Positions 52,335 through 60,976 of a DNA stretch of 64,000 bases are shown one piece after another. The notes beneath the pieces were generated by a model that worked only from the letters and a program-made list of their open reading frames with translations, made no database searches and was not told where the DNA came from. Position 1 is the stretch's first letter. The number at the start of each line of letters is the position of its first letter. Source of the stretch: Hoeflea sp. (GTDB lineage: Bacteria > Pseudomonadota > Alphaproteobacteria > Rhizobiales > Rhizobiaceae); NCBI GenBank assembly GCA_020637795.1, contig JACKJT010000001.1:806001-870000 (forward strand). The letters are read 5' to 3'. Made by a program: the position numbers and the translations under genes.

Positions 52335-53795
52335 CTAGCTCACCTTGCCGGGCATCGACTGCGGCCTGAGAAAGAACACCGCAAGGGCCGTCAGGCCAAA
52401 TGCAAACACCGGGTAGAAAAGAGCCTGGTGGAGCGAGTCTATATAGGTCGCGTAACTGCCCCCCGGCCCGCTTGCCGGCGTCAGGTGGCCGAAAAACAGC
52501 TGGCCCGTGATCGCAACGCCCAGCGCTCCGCCGACCTGCTGGAAGGATTGCACGCCGCCCGAGGCAGATCCGGCATCCCGGTCCGGGACATTGGCCAGCG
52601 CCAGCTGAAACAACGGCGATACCGCCGTGCCGAGGCCAAGCCCGGCAATGAGGAACGGCGGCAGGAACATGGTTGACTGCAAAGCCGTGCCCAGTCCGCC
52701 GATCAGCGCCTGCAGCCACAGCATGGCGCACAACAGCATCGCCGAGCCGATAAAGATGCGCTCGCGCTGCCAGCGCGGCCCGAGCCTGCCGGACAGCATG
52801 GAGGCCAGGAACACGCCTGCGGAGAACGGCACCGTGGTCAAGCCGGACTGCAAGGGCGTGAGCCCGAAACCGGTCTGCAGAAAGACCGCGAACACCATGA
52901 AGAAGCCGGGGACAGCAGAGAAGAACAGGCTCGCGGTCAGGACACCGCCCATGAAGCTGGCGTTGGCCATCAAGGTCACCGGCAGGAGTTGCGGCGCTCC
53001 GGCATCCGCCTGGCGATGCTGCCAGCGGACGAAGAGCCAACCCGCGGGAATTGCGGCGACCGACAATGCGAAGATCCAGGCCGGCCAGCCGAGTTCACGC
53101 CCCTCGATCAGCGGGAAGACGATCAGAAGCAGGGTCAGCGCGGCCAGCGCAATGCCGCCGAGATCGATTCCGACATCCCGGTTGCCGTCCATGGCGGGAA
53201 TGAATTTCAGGCCCGCAAGAATGGCGAAGAGACCGACCGGGATATTGACCAGGAAGATGGGTCGCCAGGTCAGCCCGAAGATATCCGCGTTGATCAGCAG
53301 TCCCCCGATCAACGGTCCGGAAACGGCCGCAAGCCCTGCGGTGACACCGAACAGCGCAAAGGCGAAGCCGCGCTCCTTCGGCGGAAAGATTACCTGGGCG
53401 ATGGCCAGCGTCTGCGGTGTCATCATCGCTCCGCCGATCCCCTGCAACACGCGGGCGGCAATCAGGGTGTCGATTCCGGGCGCCAGTCCGCACAGGGCCG
53501 AGGCGATGGTGAATGCGCCGACGCCGAGCAGGAAGATCCTGCGGCGGCCAAGCATGTCGCCCAGACGCCCGAACGGCAGGAGGCCTACAGCGAAGGCCAT
53601 GATATAGGCGGCAACCACCCATTCGATCTCGGCACTGGTGGCCCCAAGACCGGATTGCAGGCTGGGCAATGCCACGTTGACGATGGTGACGTCGATCAGG
53701 TTCATGAAGCCGGCAATGAGCAGGACCGCCATGGCTATCCAGCGCCGTTCATGGTGCTCATGAAGGCTCCCGTCAGTCTTGGTTTCCATGCTCAT
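52335..53795 (-). CDS. MFS drug/metabolite exporter, DHA2 (14-helix) family
   Basis: 486 residues with about 14 hydrophobic helices. Motif A is GRLGDMLGRRRIFLLG, motif C-like text is GVTAGLAAVSGPLIGGLL, and the DHA2 start LIDVTIVNVALPSLQ is clear. Members export drugs, biocides or metabolites with protons. No regulator is directly upstream on the same strand; the divergent small secreted protein and a LysR gene lie beyond a 259-base gap. ATG at 53795 or 53789. Confidence 0.87.
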   Translation of the reverse strand: MSMETKTDGSLHEHHERRWIAMAVLLIAGFMNLIDVTIVNVALPSLQSGLGATSAEIEWVVAAYIMAFAVGLLPFGRLGDMLGRRRIFLLGVGAFTIASALCGLAPGIDTLIAARVLQGIGGAMMTPQTLAIAQVIFPPKERGFAFALFGVTAGLAAVSGPLIGGLLINADIFGLTWRPIFLVNIPVGLFAILAGLKFIPAMDGNRDVGIDLGGIALAALTLLLIVFPLIEGRELGWPAWIFALSVAAIPAGWLFVRWQHRQADAGAPQLLPVTLMANASFMGGVLTASLFFSAVPGFFMVFAVFLQTGFGLTPLQSGLTTVPFSAGVFLASMLSGRLGPRWQRERIFIGSAMLLCAMLWLQALIGGLGTALQSTMFLPPFLIAGLGLGTAVSPLFQLALANVPDRDAGSASGGVQSFQQVGGALGVAITGQLFFGHLTPASGPGGSYATYIDSLHQALFYPVFAFGLTALAVFFLRPQSMPGKVS

Positions 53796-54054
53796 GAGGT
53801 CTTTTGCTCCGACTCAGGTGAGGAAGACGTAGGGCCGAACATGGAAAAAGGGAAGGCGTCTGGCAACGCCATTCGTCCCGAACCGGCAAGGTCAGGAACA
53901 ACCACACTCCTCGTCCGACAGCCCCTTCGGACGATCATCCCGCAAGCACGACAAATTGCCTGATCAGGGCCCGCACCCTGCTGCTCACCGGATCGATCGG
54001 CGAATGAAAGGGGAGTCCGCGGGAACCAAGGCGCCTTTGCGGCGTTTAAGTGAC

Positions 54055-54354
54055 ATGAAAAAGATCGCCATCATATCCGCATCCGTCCTCGCTCTGGGCG
54101 CGGCGTCTATCGCCGCCGACGCGGGCAGCATCTCACTGCGTCCCGCCACCGCGAGCTTCGCTTCGGAAGCCTCTGCGGCGCCGGTTTCGGCGCATTCCGC
54201 CACCTTTCGCGTTGCCCGTCTTTCAGGGCAGGTGATTGAACGCAAGATCCGCTTGGTGTCATCCGGCATTGCGCCCGTCGAATCCTGCGAGGTAGCCTAT
54301 TGGCCCTACTATCCGTCCGAATGCCTCAAGCGTGTTGATATAGCCGGACTGTGA
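54055..54354 (+). CDS. Small exported protein of unknown function
   Basis: 99 residues, starting at an ATG that gives a clear Sec signal peptide (KK then a hydrophobic stretch to about residue 20, cleavage near AADA-G). The frame is open for 33 more codons upstream but without signal-like text. The mature part is about 78 residues with a central Arg/Val segment and a C-terminal pair of Cys (VESCEVAYW, PSECLKRV) that could form a disulfide in the periplasm. I do not recognise the family. Confidence 0.6.
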   Translation: MKKIAIISASVLALGAASIAADAGSISLRPATASFASEASAAPVSAHSATFRVARLSGQVIERKIRLVSSGIAPVESCEVAYWPYYPSECLKRVDIAGL

Positions 54355-54480
54355 CCCCTCTCCTTTACGGTAGGGTTTGACCGACTGGGTTTGCATCGTC
54401 GGCCAGAGCATCAGCGCTGTTCAATCGGTCACGCTGTCGCACCAGTTGTCAGCGGCGCCGAATGCTGGTTGTTATGCGCC

Positions 54481-55389
54481 ATGGCCTTCACGCTTCGCCA
54501 ATTGCAGTATTTCGTCGCCGTCGCCGCCCAGGGCACCGTCTCGGGGGCGGCGCAGAACCTGTCGATCTCGCAGTCGGCGGTGACCGAGGCAATCAAGGAG
54601 CTCGAGGGCGACCTCGGGGTGGAGCTGTTCGACCGCCATTCGCGCGGCCTGACCATCACCCACAAGGGACACCAGTTCCTGCGCCACGCGACCAAGATCC
54701 TGTCGGACGTATCGGACGCGCGGCGAACCTTTTCCGACGACAAGGAAAACGTGACAGGTACACTCAATCTGGGGGTGACCTCGCTGGTCGCCGGTTATGT
54801 GCTGTCGGACCTGCTTGCTCGCTACCGGCGCGCCTTTCCGGGCGTCACCGTCTCGGCAATCGAGGACAATGGCGATTATCTCGAACACCTGCTGATCGGC
54901 GGCGAACTCGACGTCGCTGTGATCGTGATCTCCAACCTGCGCAACCGCATGGCGCTGCAAACCGAGATTCTCGAGGTTTCGCCCTACCGGCTGTGGCTGC
55001 CGCTCGGCCACCGCCTGGCGTCGGCGGACAGCATCAATGTCGCCGACGTGGCCGAAGAGCCGGTGATCATGCTGACGATCGACGAAATCGAGGAAAGCAC
55101 GGCCAAACTGCTCAATGCCATCGGCTCACGGCCGAAGATCGCCTTCCGGACGCGTTCGGTCGAAGCGGTGCGCAGTCTTGTCGCCACCGGCGCGGGCGTG
55201 GCCCTGCTTCCAGATCTGGTCTACCGGCCCTGGTCGCTTGAAGGCGACCGGATCGAAAGCCGCGATGTATCGGGAAGCCTGCCGATGGTTCAGGTCGGCG
55301 TTGCCTGGCGCCGCGGCAGTCAGATGACCCAGGCCGCGCGGGATTTCATCGACCTGTCGCAGGCACAACGAGCCATCCGGCAACGCTGA
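54481..55389 (+). CDS. LysR-family transcription regulator
   Basis: 302 residues. N-terminal winged helix (about 1-62: LRQLQYFVAVAAQGTVSGAAQNLSISQSAVTEAIK region, then LFDRHSRGLTIT) and a substrate-binding effector domain (about 90-295; NLGVTSLVAGYVLSDLL, TGAGVALLPDLVYRPW). The start at 54481 is where family homology begins; the ribosome site is weak. The gene for its target is not obvious; the MFS exporter and small exported protein lie upstream and a LuxR-type gene converges 8 bases downstream. Confidence 0.87.
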   Translation: MAFTLRQLQYFVAVAAQGTVSGAAQNLSISQSAVTEAIKELEGDLGVELFDRHSRGLTITHKGHQFLRHATKILSDVSDARRTFSDDKENVTGTLNLGVTSLVAGYVLSDLLARYRRAFPGVTVSAIEDNGDYLEHLLIGGELDVAVIVISNLRNRMALQTEILEVSPYRLWLPLGHRLASADSINVADVAEEPVIMLTIDEIEESTAKLLNAIGSRPKIAFRTRSVEAVRSLVATGAGVALLPDLVYRPWSLEGDRIESRDVSGSLPMVQVGVAWRRGSQMTQAARDFIDLSQAQRAIRQR

Positions 55390-55397
55390 GCAGACGA

Positions 55398-56018
55398 TCA
55401 GACCGGCAGAAGGCCTGATGCGATGGCGCGGGCGAGCGCCTGCTCGCGGGTCTGGGCGCCAAGCCTGTTTCGGGCGTTGCGAAGATGCAGTTCCACGGTG
55501 ATCGGCCTAATGCCCATCCGGTCCGCGATCTCCTTGGTGCGCAACCCGGCCGCCAGCCATTGCAGGCATTCTCTCTCGCGGGGCGAAAGAACGGGCGCGG
55601 CCATCTCGGCGGAACTGTCTGACCGCGCCAGCTTTTCGTGGCTCAGATGTGCGGCAAGTCGGGTGATGTCGCCGTGCCGGTCCAGGATTTTCTCAAGCTG
55701 CTGGCGCGGCATGGTGGACCCCAGGTTCCAGCCGACCGCGCCAATTGGCCCCTTCACGCGGATCATGCAGCCCATGCCCGAACTGAGGTGCTCCCCGTCT
55801 TTGGATCGCCCCGAGCGGGAACTTACGGGGTTGTTTCTCATGGCGCGCAAACCGCCGGTAAGCCTGACCATGGAACTGGTCTCGGACACCGAGATCCGGC
55901 AATCCGGCTCGGTCAAGGTATCGCTGCCCAAGATCGCGCAGAAGACGCTGAACATCTCCGGGGACTGCCGTGTGATCACGGATTCGGTCTCGACCTGGAT
56001 CGGCGACTGAACAGACAA
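55398..56018 (-). CDS. Short LuxR-type regulator (HTH domain, reduced sensor domain)
   Basis: At most 206 residues. The C-terminal about 65 residues are a clear LuxR HTH (LSPRERECLQWLAAGLRTKEIADRMG, TVELHLRNARNRLG). The N-terminal part resembles only the second half of an autoinducer-binding domain (SSGMGCMIRVKGPIGAVGW), and the Trp/Tyr/Asp set that contacts acyl-homoserine lactone is not evident. There is no ATG before residue 22: TTG at 56018 is the first possible start, with GTG at 55979 and ATG at 55955 as alternatives. No luxI-type synthase is nearby. It may be a LuxR solo or a 5'-eroded gene. Confidence 0.65.
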   Translation of the reverse strand: MSVQSPIQVETESVITRQSPEMFSVFCAILGSDTLTEPDCRISVSETSSMVRLTGGLRAMRNNPVSSRSGRSKDGEHLSSGMGCMIRVKGPIGAVGWNLGSTMPRQQLEKILDRHGDITRLAAHLSHEKLARSDSSAEMAAPVLSPRERECLQWLAAGLRTKEIADRMGIRPITVELHLRNARNRLGAQTREQALARAIASGLLPV

Positions 56019-56195
56019 TAGCCTTGATGCACGTTTTCCAGCGTCCCGACTGGCTTCGAACCTGTTGTGTCGAACTACAGCCTTGCCAAAACCATTTTAT
56101 CGAATATTCTTGATATATCGATTTAACCTGCGCACTCATCAGCCCGCGCCAAGATTGCACTTCAAGATCACAGACATCAGACAAGCGAGAAAATC

Positions 56196-56711
56196 ATGGC
56201 AGACAAGGTCTACAACGTTCTGTTCCTCTGCACCGGCAACTCCGCCCGCTCGATCCTTGCGGAAGCGATCATGAACCGGGTTGGACAGGGCCGGCTCAAG
56301 GCCTATTCGGCCGGTTCCCAGCCAAAAGGGGAAGTCCACCCCTACACGCTCGACTTGCTGCGGCAGATGAATTTCGACACCGGCTTCGCACGCTCGAAGG
56401 ACTGGGATGAATTCGCCCAGCCCGGCGCACCGGAACTGGATTTCGTGTTCACCGTCTACGACAACGCGGCCAATGAGAGTTGCCCGGTCTGGCCCGGCCA
56501 GCCGATGACCGCCCATTGGGGCGTGCCCGACCCTGCCGCGGCCGAGGGAACCGAAGCCGAAAAGCGTCTGGCGTTCGCCGAAGCGTACCGGATGCTCAAT
56601 GCGCGGATCTCCATTTTCACCAGCCTGCCCTTGCAAAGCATCGATCGGCTTGCATTGCAAAAGCGGCTTGATGCCATTGGCCGGACATCCGACATGGACG
56701 GCGCCGCCTGA
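56196..56711 (+). CDS. Low-molecular-weight phosphatase / arsenate reductase (ArsC-like)
   Basis: 171 residues, LMW protein-tyrosine-phosphatase fold. The P-loop is LCTGNSARS (C12 to R18) and the Asp loop is HWGVPDPAAAEG. In thioredoxin-coupled ArsC a second and a third Cys relay the disulfide. Here only one further Cys is present (C96 in NESCPVWPG), and the position of the relay Cys is Tyr (TVYDN), so a glutathione- or mycothiol-like mechanism or a plain phosphatase is possible. No arsR, arsB or acr3 gene is adjacent. Ribosome site GCGAGAAA. Confidence 0.75.
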   Translation: MADKVYNVLFLCTGNSARSILAEAIMNRVGQGRLKAYSAGSQPKGEVHPYTLDLLRQMNFDTGFARSKDWDEFAQPGAPELDFVFTVYDNAANESCPVWPGQPMTAHWGVPDPAAAEGTEAEKRLAFAEAYRMLNARISIFTSLPLQSIDRLALQKRLDAIGRTSDMDGAA

Positions 56712-56780
56712 TCAACGATTTCACTTGCAGTTGCTGAGGCTCAAGCACCGCGACCCCGTCGACTGTCGTTCCGTTTCGGC

Positions 56781-56819
56781 TATCGGTTTTTCCGATATCA
56801 CAATTCTGATAAAAGAATT
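56781..56819. promoter_or_regulatory. Two adjacent inverted repeats upstream of the polyamine ABC operon
   Basis: TATCGG-TTTTT-CCGATA (56781-56797) and AATTCT-GATAAA-AGAATT (56802-56819) are perfect 6-base-arm repeats four bases apart, in an AT-rich patch about 85-120 bases before the binding-protein start. They may be operator sites for the operon; the truncated LysR gene at the window end is one candidate regulator, though distant. Confidence 0.35.
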
Positions 56820-56902
56820 TGCGTAGCTTGCGAGCCCGCATCAATGTTGGCTCCCGACGCTGGTCGCTATTTTGGCGGCCACCAACGGTGGGAGCTCAAG
56901 CA

Positions 56903-58069
56903 ATGAAAAAGATCTTGAATACATGCACGGCGATGGCAATGGCGCTTTCGGTGATGGCACCGGGATTTGCATCGGCTGAAATGATGAAAGAAGTCGGACC
57001 CGGCGAAGGCCAGGTCAACATCGTTGCCTGGGCCGGCTACATCGAGCGCGGGGAAACCGACAAGGCTTTCGACTGGGTCACCAAGTTCGAGGAAGCCACC
57101 GGCTGCAAGGTCAATGTCAAGACCGCCAACACCTCCGACGAGATGGTGGCGCTGATGAACGAAGGCGGCTTCGACCTTGTCACCGCGTCCGGCGACGCAT
57201 CGCTCAGACTGATCGCAGGCAAGCGCGTGCAGCCGATCAACATCGATCTGATCCCGTCCTGGTCGACGGTCGACGATCGTCTCAAGGACGCGCCCTGGCA
57301 CACAGTTGACGGCGTGCATTACGGAACCCCCTACATGTGGGGCCCGAACGTGCTGATGTACAACACCGAAGCCTTCAAGGATGCGCCGCCCACTTCCTGG
57401 AACGTCGTGTTCGAGGAAATGAACCTGCCGGATGGCAAGAGCAACAAGGGCCGCGTCCAGGCCTATGACGGCCCGATCCACATCGCAGACGCGGCGCAGT
57501 ACCTGATGTTCCACAAACCCGAACTCGGCATCAAGAGCCCCTACGAGCTCAACGAGGACCAGTACAAGGCGGCTCTCGACCTGCTCCGGGTGCAGCGCAC
57601 GCTGGTCGGCCGCTACTGGCACGATGCCTTCATCCAGATCGACGACTTCAAGAACGAGGGCGTCGTGGCCTCGGGCTCCTGGCCGTTCCAGGTCAACCTG
57701 CTGAAGGCCGACAACGTGCCGGTGGCATCGGTCATCCCGCAGGAGGGCGCCACCGGCTGGGCCGACACCACCATGATGCATGCGGACGCTGCAAACCCGA
57801 ACTGCTCCTACATGTGGATGGAGCATTCGCTGGCTTCCAACCTGCAGTCCGATCTCTCGGTCTGGTTCGGCGCCAATCCGTCCGTACCGGCTGCCTGCAC
57901 CGATGGCCGCGGCATGCAGACGGCCGAAGGCTGCACCGCCAACGGGCTGGATGATTTCGAAAAGATCAACTTCTGGACCACCCCGGTGTCGAAGTGCGAA
58001 AGCCAGGGCGAATGCGTTCCCTACTATCGCTGGGTCTCCGACTACATCGGCGTCATCGGCGGCCGCTGA
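56903..58069 (+). CDS. Polyamine-type ABC transporter substrate-binding protein (YdcS-like)
   Basis: 388 residues, signal peptide to about residue 25 (ASA-E). Extracellular binding protein of the PotD/YdcS kind: VNIVAWAGYIERGETDKAFDWV at the start, FDLVTASGDASLRL and TPYMWGPNVLMYN around the ligand cleft. Several Cys in the C-terminal part (PAACTDG, AEGCTANG, SKCESQGEC) suggest disulfides. The start at 56903 is chosen for the signal peptide and GGGAG site. It is the first gene of an operon in the order of E. coli ydcSTUVW. Confidence 0.85.
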   Translation: MKKILNTCTAMAMALSVMAPGFASAEMMKEVGPGEGQVNIVAWAGYIERGETDKAFDWVTKFEEATGCKVNVKTANTSDEMVALMNEGGFDLVTASGDASLRLIAGKRVQPINIDLIPSWSTVDDRLKDAPWHTVDGVHYGTPYMWGPNVLMYNTEAFKDAPPTSWNVVFEEMNLPDGKSNKGRVQAYDGPIHIADAAQYLMFHKPELGIKSPYELNEDQYKAALDLLRVQRTLVGRYWHDAFIQIDDFKNEGVVASGSWPFQVNLLKADNVPVASVIPQEGATGWADTTMMHADAANPNCSYMWMEHSLASNLQSDLSVWFGANPSVPAACTDGRGMQTAEGCTANGLDDFEKINFWTTPVSKCESQGECVPYYRWVSDYIGVIGGR

Positions 58070-58093
58070 TCCGGCGATCGCGACCTGACCCAA

Positions 58094-58124
58094 GGTCTCC
58101 CTCTCCTTTCCGGGGAGGGAGACC
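58094..58124 (+). terminator. Stem-loop between polyamine-binding protein and ATPase genes
   Basis: GGTCTCCCTC (58094-58103) pairs with GAGGGAGACC (58115-58124), extendable by three more pairs including one G-U. It begins 25 bases after the binding-protein stop, inside a 139-base gap. It is the same arrangement as in the other four transporter operons of the window. Confidence 0.6.
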
Positions 58125-58208
58125 GGCGCTTCGCCGCACTATTGTGATGCCCTCTCGTTAGGACCGGTTCCCTTCTTGAGGGCACATCAGGACTGATTTG
58201 GAATTTCC

Positions 58209-59198
58209 ATGCCGTATGCTGTCTCATTTCAACAGGTCTCCCGACACTTCGGATCCGTTCGTGCCGTCGACGCCGTCGACCTGGAAATCGAACCGGGCGA
58301 ATTCTTCGCCATGCTCGGGCCGTCGGGATCGGGCAAGACGACATGCCTGCGGCTGATTGCCGGATTTGAACAGCCAACCTCCGGACATATCGAGATTTTC
58401 GGCGAGACCGCGGAAGGTGTCCCGCCCTACCGGCGCAACGTCAACACGGTGTTCCAGGACTATGCGCTGTTTCCGCATCTCAACGTGGCCGACAATGTCG
58501 CCTACGGGCTGATGATCCGCGGTGTCGGCAAGGCCGAGCGCACCCGTGAAGCGGAGGCAGCCCTCGAGATGGTCAAGCTGCCCGGCTACGGCTCGCGCAA
58601 GCCCGGACAATTGTCCGGCGGCCAGAGGCAGCGCGTGGCGCTGGCGCGCGCGCTGGTCAACAAACCGAAAGTGCTGTTGCTCGACGAACCGCTTGGCGCG
58701 CTGGACCTCAAGCTGCGCGAACAGATGCAGGAAGAATTGAAAGTCCTGCAGAAGGCGCTCGGCATCACCTTCGTCTTCGTCACCCATGACCAGGGCGAAG
58801 CGCTGTCGATGGCCGACCGGATTGCGGTGTTCAACGAAGGCCGGATCATGCAGACCGGTACGCCCGAAGAGATCTACCGCCGCCCGAAAACCCGTTTTGT
58901 CGCCGACTTTGTCGGGTCCTCCAACGTGCTTTCGCCGCAACTCACCGAGAGACTGGCAGGCGTGGCGGAATGGTCGAGCCTCAGGCCGGAAGACATCCGG
59001 CTTGGCGCCGAAGGCGGCCATGAAGCCACCGTCACCGGGACAAGTTTCCTTGGTAGCGCGACACGCCTGACCCTGGATGTAACCGGAGAGAAGATCAGCG
59101 TGCTGCTGCCTTCCGGCGGGCGTGTGCCCGAACAGGGGAAAAGCGTCCGCTTTTCCTGGAACAGTGATGCCCTGCACCTGATGGGAGCCAAGGCATGA
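58209..59198 (+). CDS. Polyamine-type ABC transporter ATP-binding protein (PotA/YdcT-like)
   Basis: 329 residues. Walker A GPSGSGKTT, signature LSGGQRQRVALARAL, Walker B VLLLDEPLGALDLKL, switch VTHDQGEA, and a C-terminal TOBE domain (about 235-325; TSFLGSATRLTL). NTVFQDYALFPHLNV is the usual Q-loop text of this group. Its stop overlaps the next start as ATGA. Confidence 0.9.
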   Translation: MPYAVSFQQVSRHFGSVRAVDAVDLEIEPGEFFAMLGPSGSGKTTCLRLIAGFEQPTSGHIEIFGETAEGVPPYRRNVNTVFQDYALFPHLNVADNVAYGLMIRGVGKAERTREAEAALEMVKLPGYGSRKPGQLSGGQRQRVALARALVNKPKVLLLDEPLGALDLKLREQMQEELKVLQKALGITFVFVTHDQGEALSMADRIAVFNEGRIMQTGTPEEIYRRPKTRFVADFVGSSNVLSPQLTERLAGVAEWSSLRPEDIRLGAEGGHEATVTGTSFLGSATRLTLDVTGEKISVLLPSGGRVPEQGKSVRFSWNSDALHLMGAKA

Positions 59199-60154
59199 GC
59201 ATCGCGGCAACCCCGGCGGCGGCGGCCATCCTGCCCGGCCGCGGCGGCATCGGCGGTGCGCTGTCGGATGCCTTCTGGCGCAACCCGAAACTGCTGCTGT
59301 TCCTGATGCTGACCCCGCCATTGCTCTGGCTCGGCGTGATCTATCTCGGCAGCCTGTTTGCGCTTCTGCTGCAGAGCTTCTTTTCGATCGACGAGTTTTC
59401 CGGCCTGGTGGTGCGCGAGTTCACGCTGAAGACCTACGGCGAACTGCTGCGTCCCTCCAATCTCGACATCATCGTGCGCACCGTCACCATGGCGGGGCTG
59501 GTGACCATCGCTTCGGCGATCATCGCCTTTCCGATTGCCTATTTTGCCGCACGCTATGCCCGCGGCCGCTGGAAGGCGGTGTTCTATCTCGGGGTGATGC
59601 TGCCGCTGTGGTCGAGCTACCTGGTCAAGGTCTACGCGTGGAAACTGATCCTGGCCAAGGAGGGCATCCTCACCTGGGTGTTCGAGAAGCTCCACCTGAC
59701 CTTCCTGATCGACGGCTGGCTGGCGCTGCCGGTTGTCGGCGGCAATTCCCTTTCGGTCAGCCCGACGGGTACATTCCTGGTGTTTGTCTATGTCTGGCTG
59801 CCGTTCATGATCCTGCCGGTGCAGGCAGCACTCGAGCGCGTGCCGGGCAACCTGCTCGAAGCCTCCGCCGATCTCGGCGCCTCGCCGAGCCAGACGTTCC
59901 GCAACGTGCTCTTGCCGCTGGCGCTGCCGGGCGTCATCGCCGGCTCGATCTTCACCTTCTCGCTGACGCTGGGCGACTACATCATCCCGCAGATCATCGG
60001 CACGTCGCACCTGTTCATCGGCATGGCGGTCTACGCGCACCAGGGAACCGCGGGCAACATTCCTCTGGCGGCGGCCTTCACCGTGGTGCCGGTGGTGATC
60101 ATGGGGATCTATCTGTGGCTCGCCAAACGCGCGGGGGCCTTCAATGCGCTCTGA
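59195..60154 (+). CDS. Polyamine-type ABC transporter permease (PotB/YdcU-like)
   Basis: 319 residues, a short Ala/Gly-rich N-terminus then six helices. The EAA loop is LLEASADLGASPSQTFRNVLLPLALPG. It overlaps the preceding gene by 4 bases and the following one by 11. It should form one half of the inner-membrane channel for putrescine or a related amine. Confidence 0.88.
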   Translation: MSIAATPAAAAILPGRGGIGGALSDAFWRNPKLLLFLMLTPPLLWLGVIYLGSLFALLLQSFFSIDEFSGLVVREFTLKTYGELLRPSNLDIIVRTVTMAGLVTIASAIIAFPIAYFAARYARGRWKAVFYLGVMLPLWSSYLVKVYAWKLILAKEGILTWVFEKLHLTFLIDGWLALPVVGGNSLSVSPTGTFLVFVYVWLPFMILPVQAALERVPGNLLEASADLGASPSQTFRNVLLPLALPGVIAGSIFTFSLTLGDYIIPQIIGTSHLFIGMAVYAHQGTAGNIPLAAAFTVVPVVIMGIYLWLAKRAGAFNAL

Positions 60155-60959
60155 CAAGCAAAACCGCACCCCGCTGGGTCTGAAGATCGCCGCAGGCATC
60201 GGCCTCGCCTTCCTGCACCTGCCGATCCTGCTGATCTTTCTCTATGCTTTCACGACCGAGGAGAAGAGCTACCAGTTCCCTCCCCCCGGCCTGACGCTCA
60301 AATGGTTTGCGGTGACCTGGAACCGGCCCGATGTCTGGGAGGCGCTGGGGCTTTCGGTCCGCGTCGCCTCGATCTCGACGGTAATCGCGCTGACGCTCGG
60401 CACGCTCTGTGCGGCGGCGATCTCGCAGACAAAATTCTTCGGACGCGAGGCGATTTCGCTGCTGGTGATCCTGCCGATCGCCCTGCCCGGCATCATCACC
60501 GGCATCTCGCTGCGCTCTGCCTTCAACCTGGCGGAGATCCCGTTTTCTTTCTGGACCATCGTGCTGGGTCACGCGACCTTCTGCGTCGTCGTGGTCTACA
60601 ACAACGCGGTTGCCCGGTTCCGGCGGATGTCGGGATCGCTGATCGAGGCCTCGATGGATCTGGGCGCCGACGGGTTCCAGACCTTCCGGCATGTCATCCT
60701 GCCCAATATCGGCACGGCGCTGCTGGCCGGCGGCATGCTTGCCTTCGCGCTGTCGTTCGACGAGGTGATCGTCACCACCTTTACCGCCGGGCAGCAGGCC
60801 ACGCTGCCCATCTGGATGCTTGAGGAACTGGTCAGGCCGCGCCAGCGCCCCGTCACCAACGTGGTGGCGATGGTCGTGGTGCTGGTGACTTTCCTGCCCA
60901 TCCTTGCCGCCTATTACCTGACCCGGGACGGAGACCAGATTTCCGGACAGGGCAAATAA
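60144..60959 (+). CDS. Polyamine-type ABC transporter permease (PotC/YdcV-like)
   Basis: 271 residues, six helices, EAA loop LIEASMDLGADGFQTFRHVILPNIG. FALSFDEVIVTTFTAG and LPIWMLEELVRPRQRP are typical of PotC/YdcV proteins. The start overlaps the YdcU-like gene by 11 bases; the aldehyde dehydrogenase gene follows after 17. Confidence 0.88.
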   Translation: MRSDKQNRTPLGLKIAAGIGLAFLHLPILLIFLYAFTTEEKSYQFPPPGLTLKWFAVTWNRPDVWEALGLSVRVASISTVIALTLGTLCAAAISQTKFFGREAISLLVILPIALPGIITGISLRSAFNLAEIPFSFWTIVLGHATFCVVVVYNNAVARFRRMSGSLIEASMDLGADGFQTFRHVILPNIGTALLAGGMLAFALSFDEVIVTTFTAGQQATLPIWMLEELVRPRQRPVTNVVAMVVVLVTFLPILAAYYLTRDGDQISGQGK

Positions 60960-60976
60960 CCTACGGGAGAAACGCC

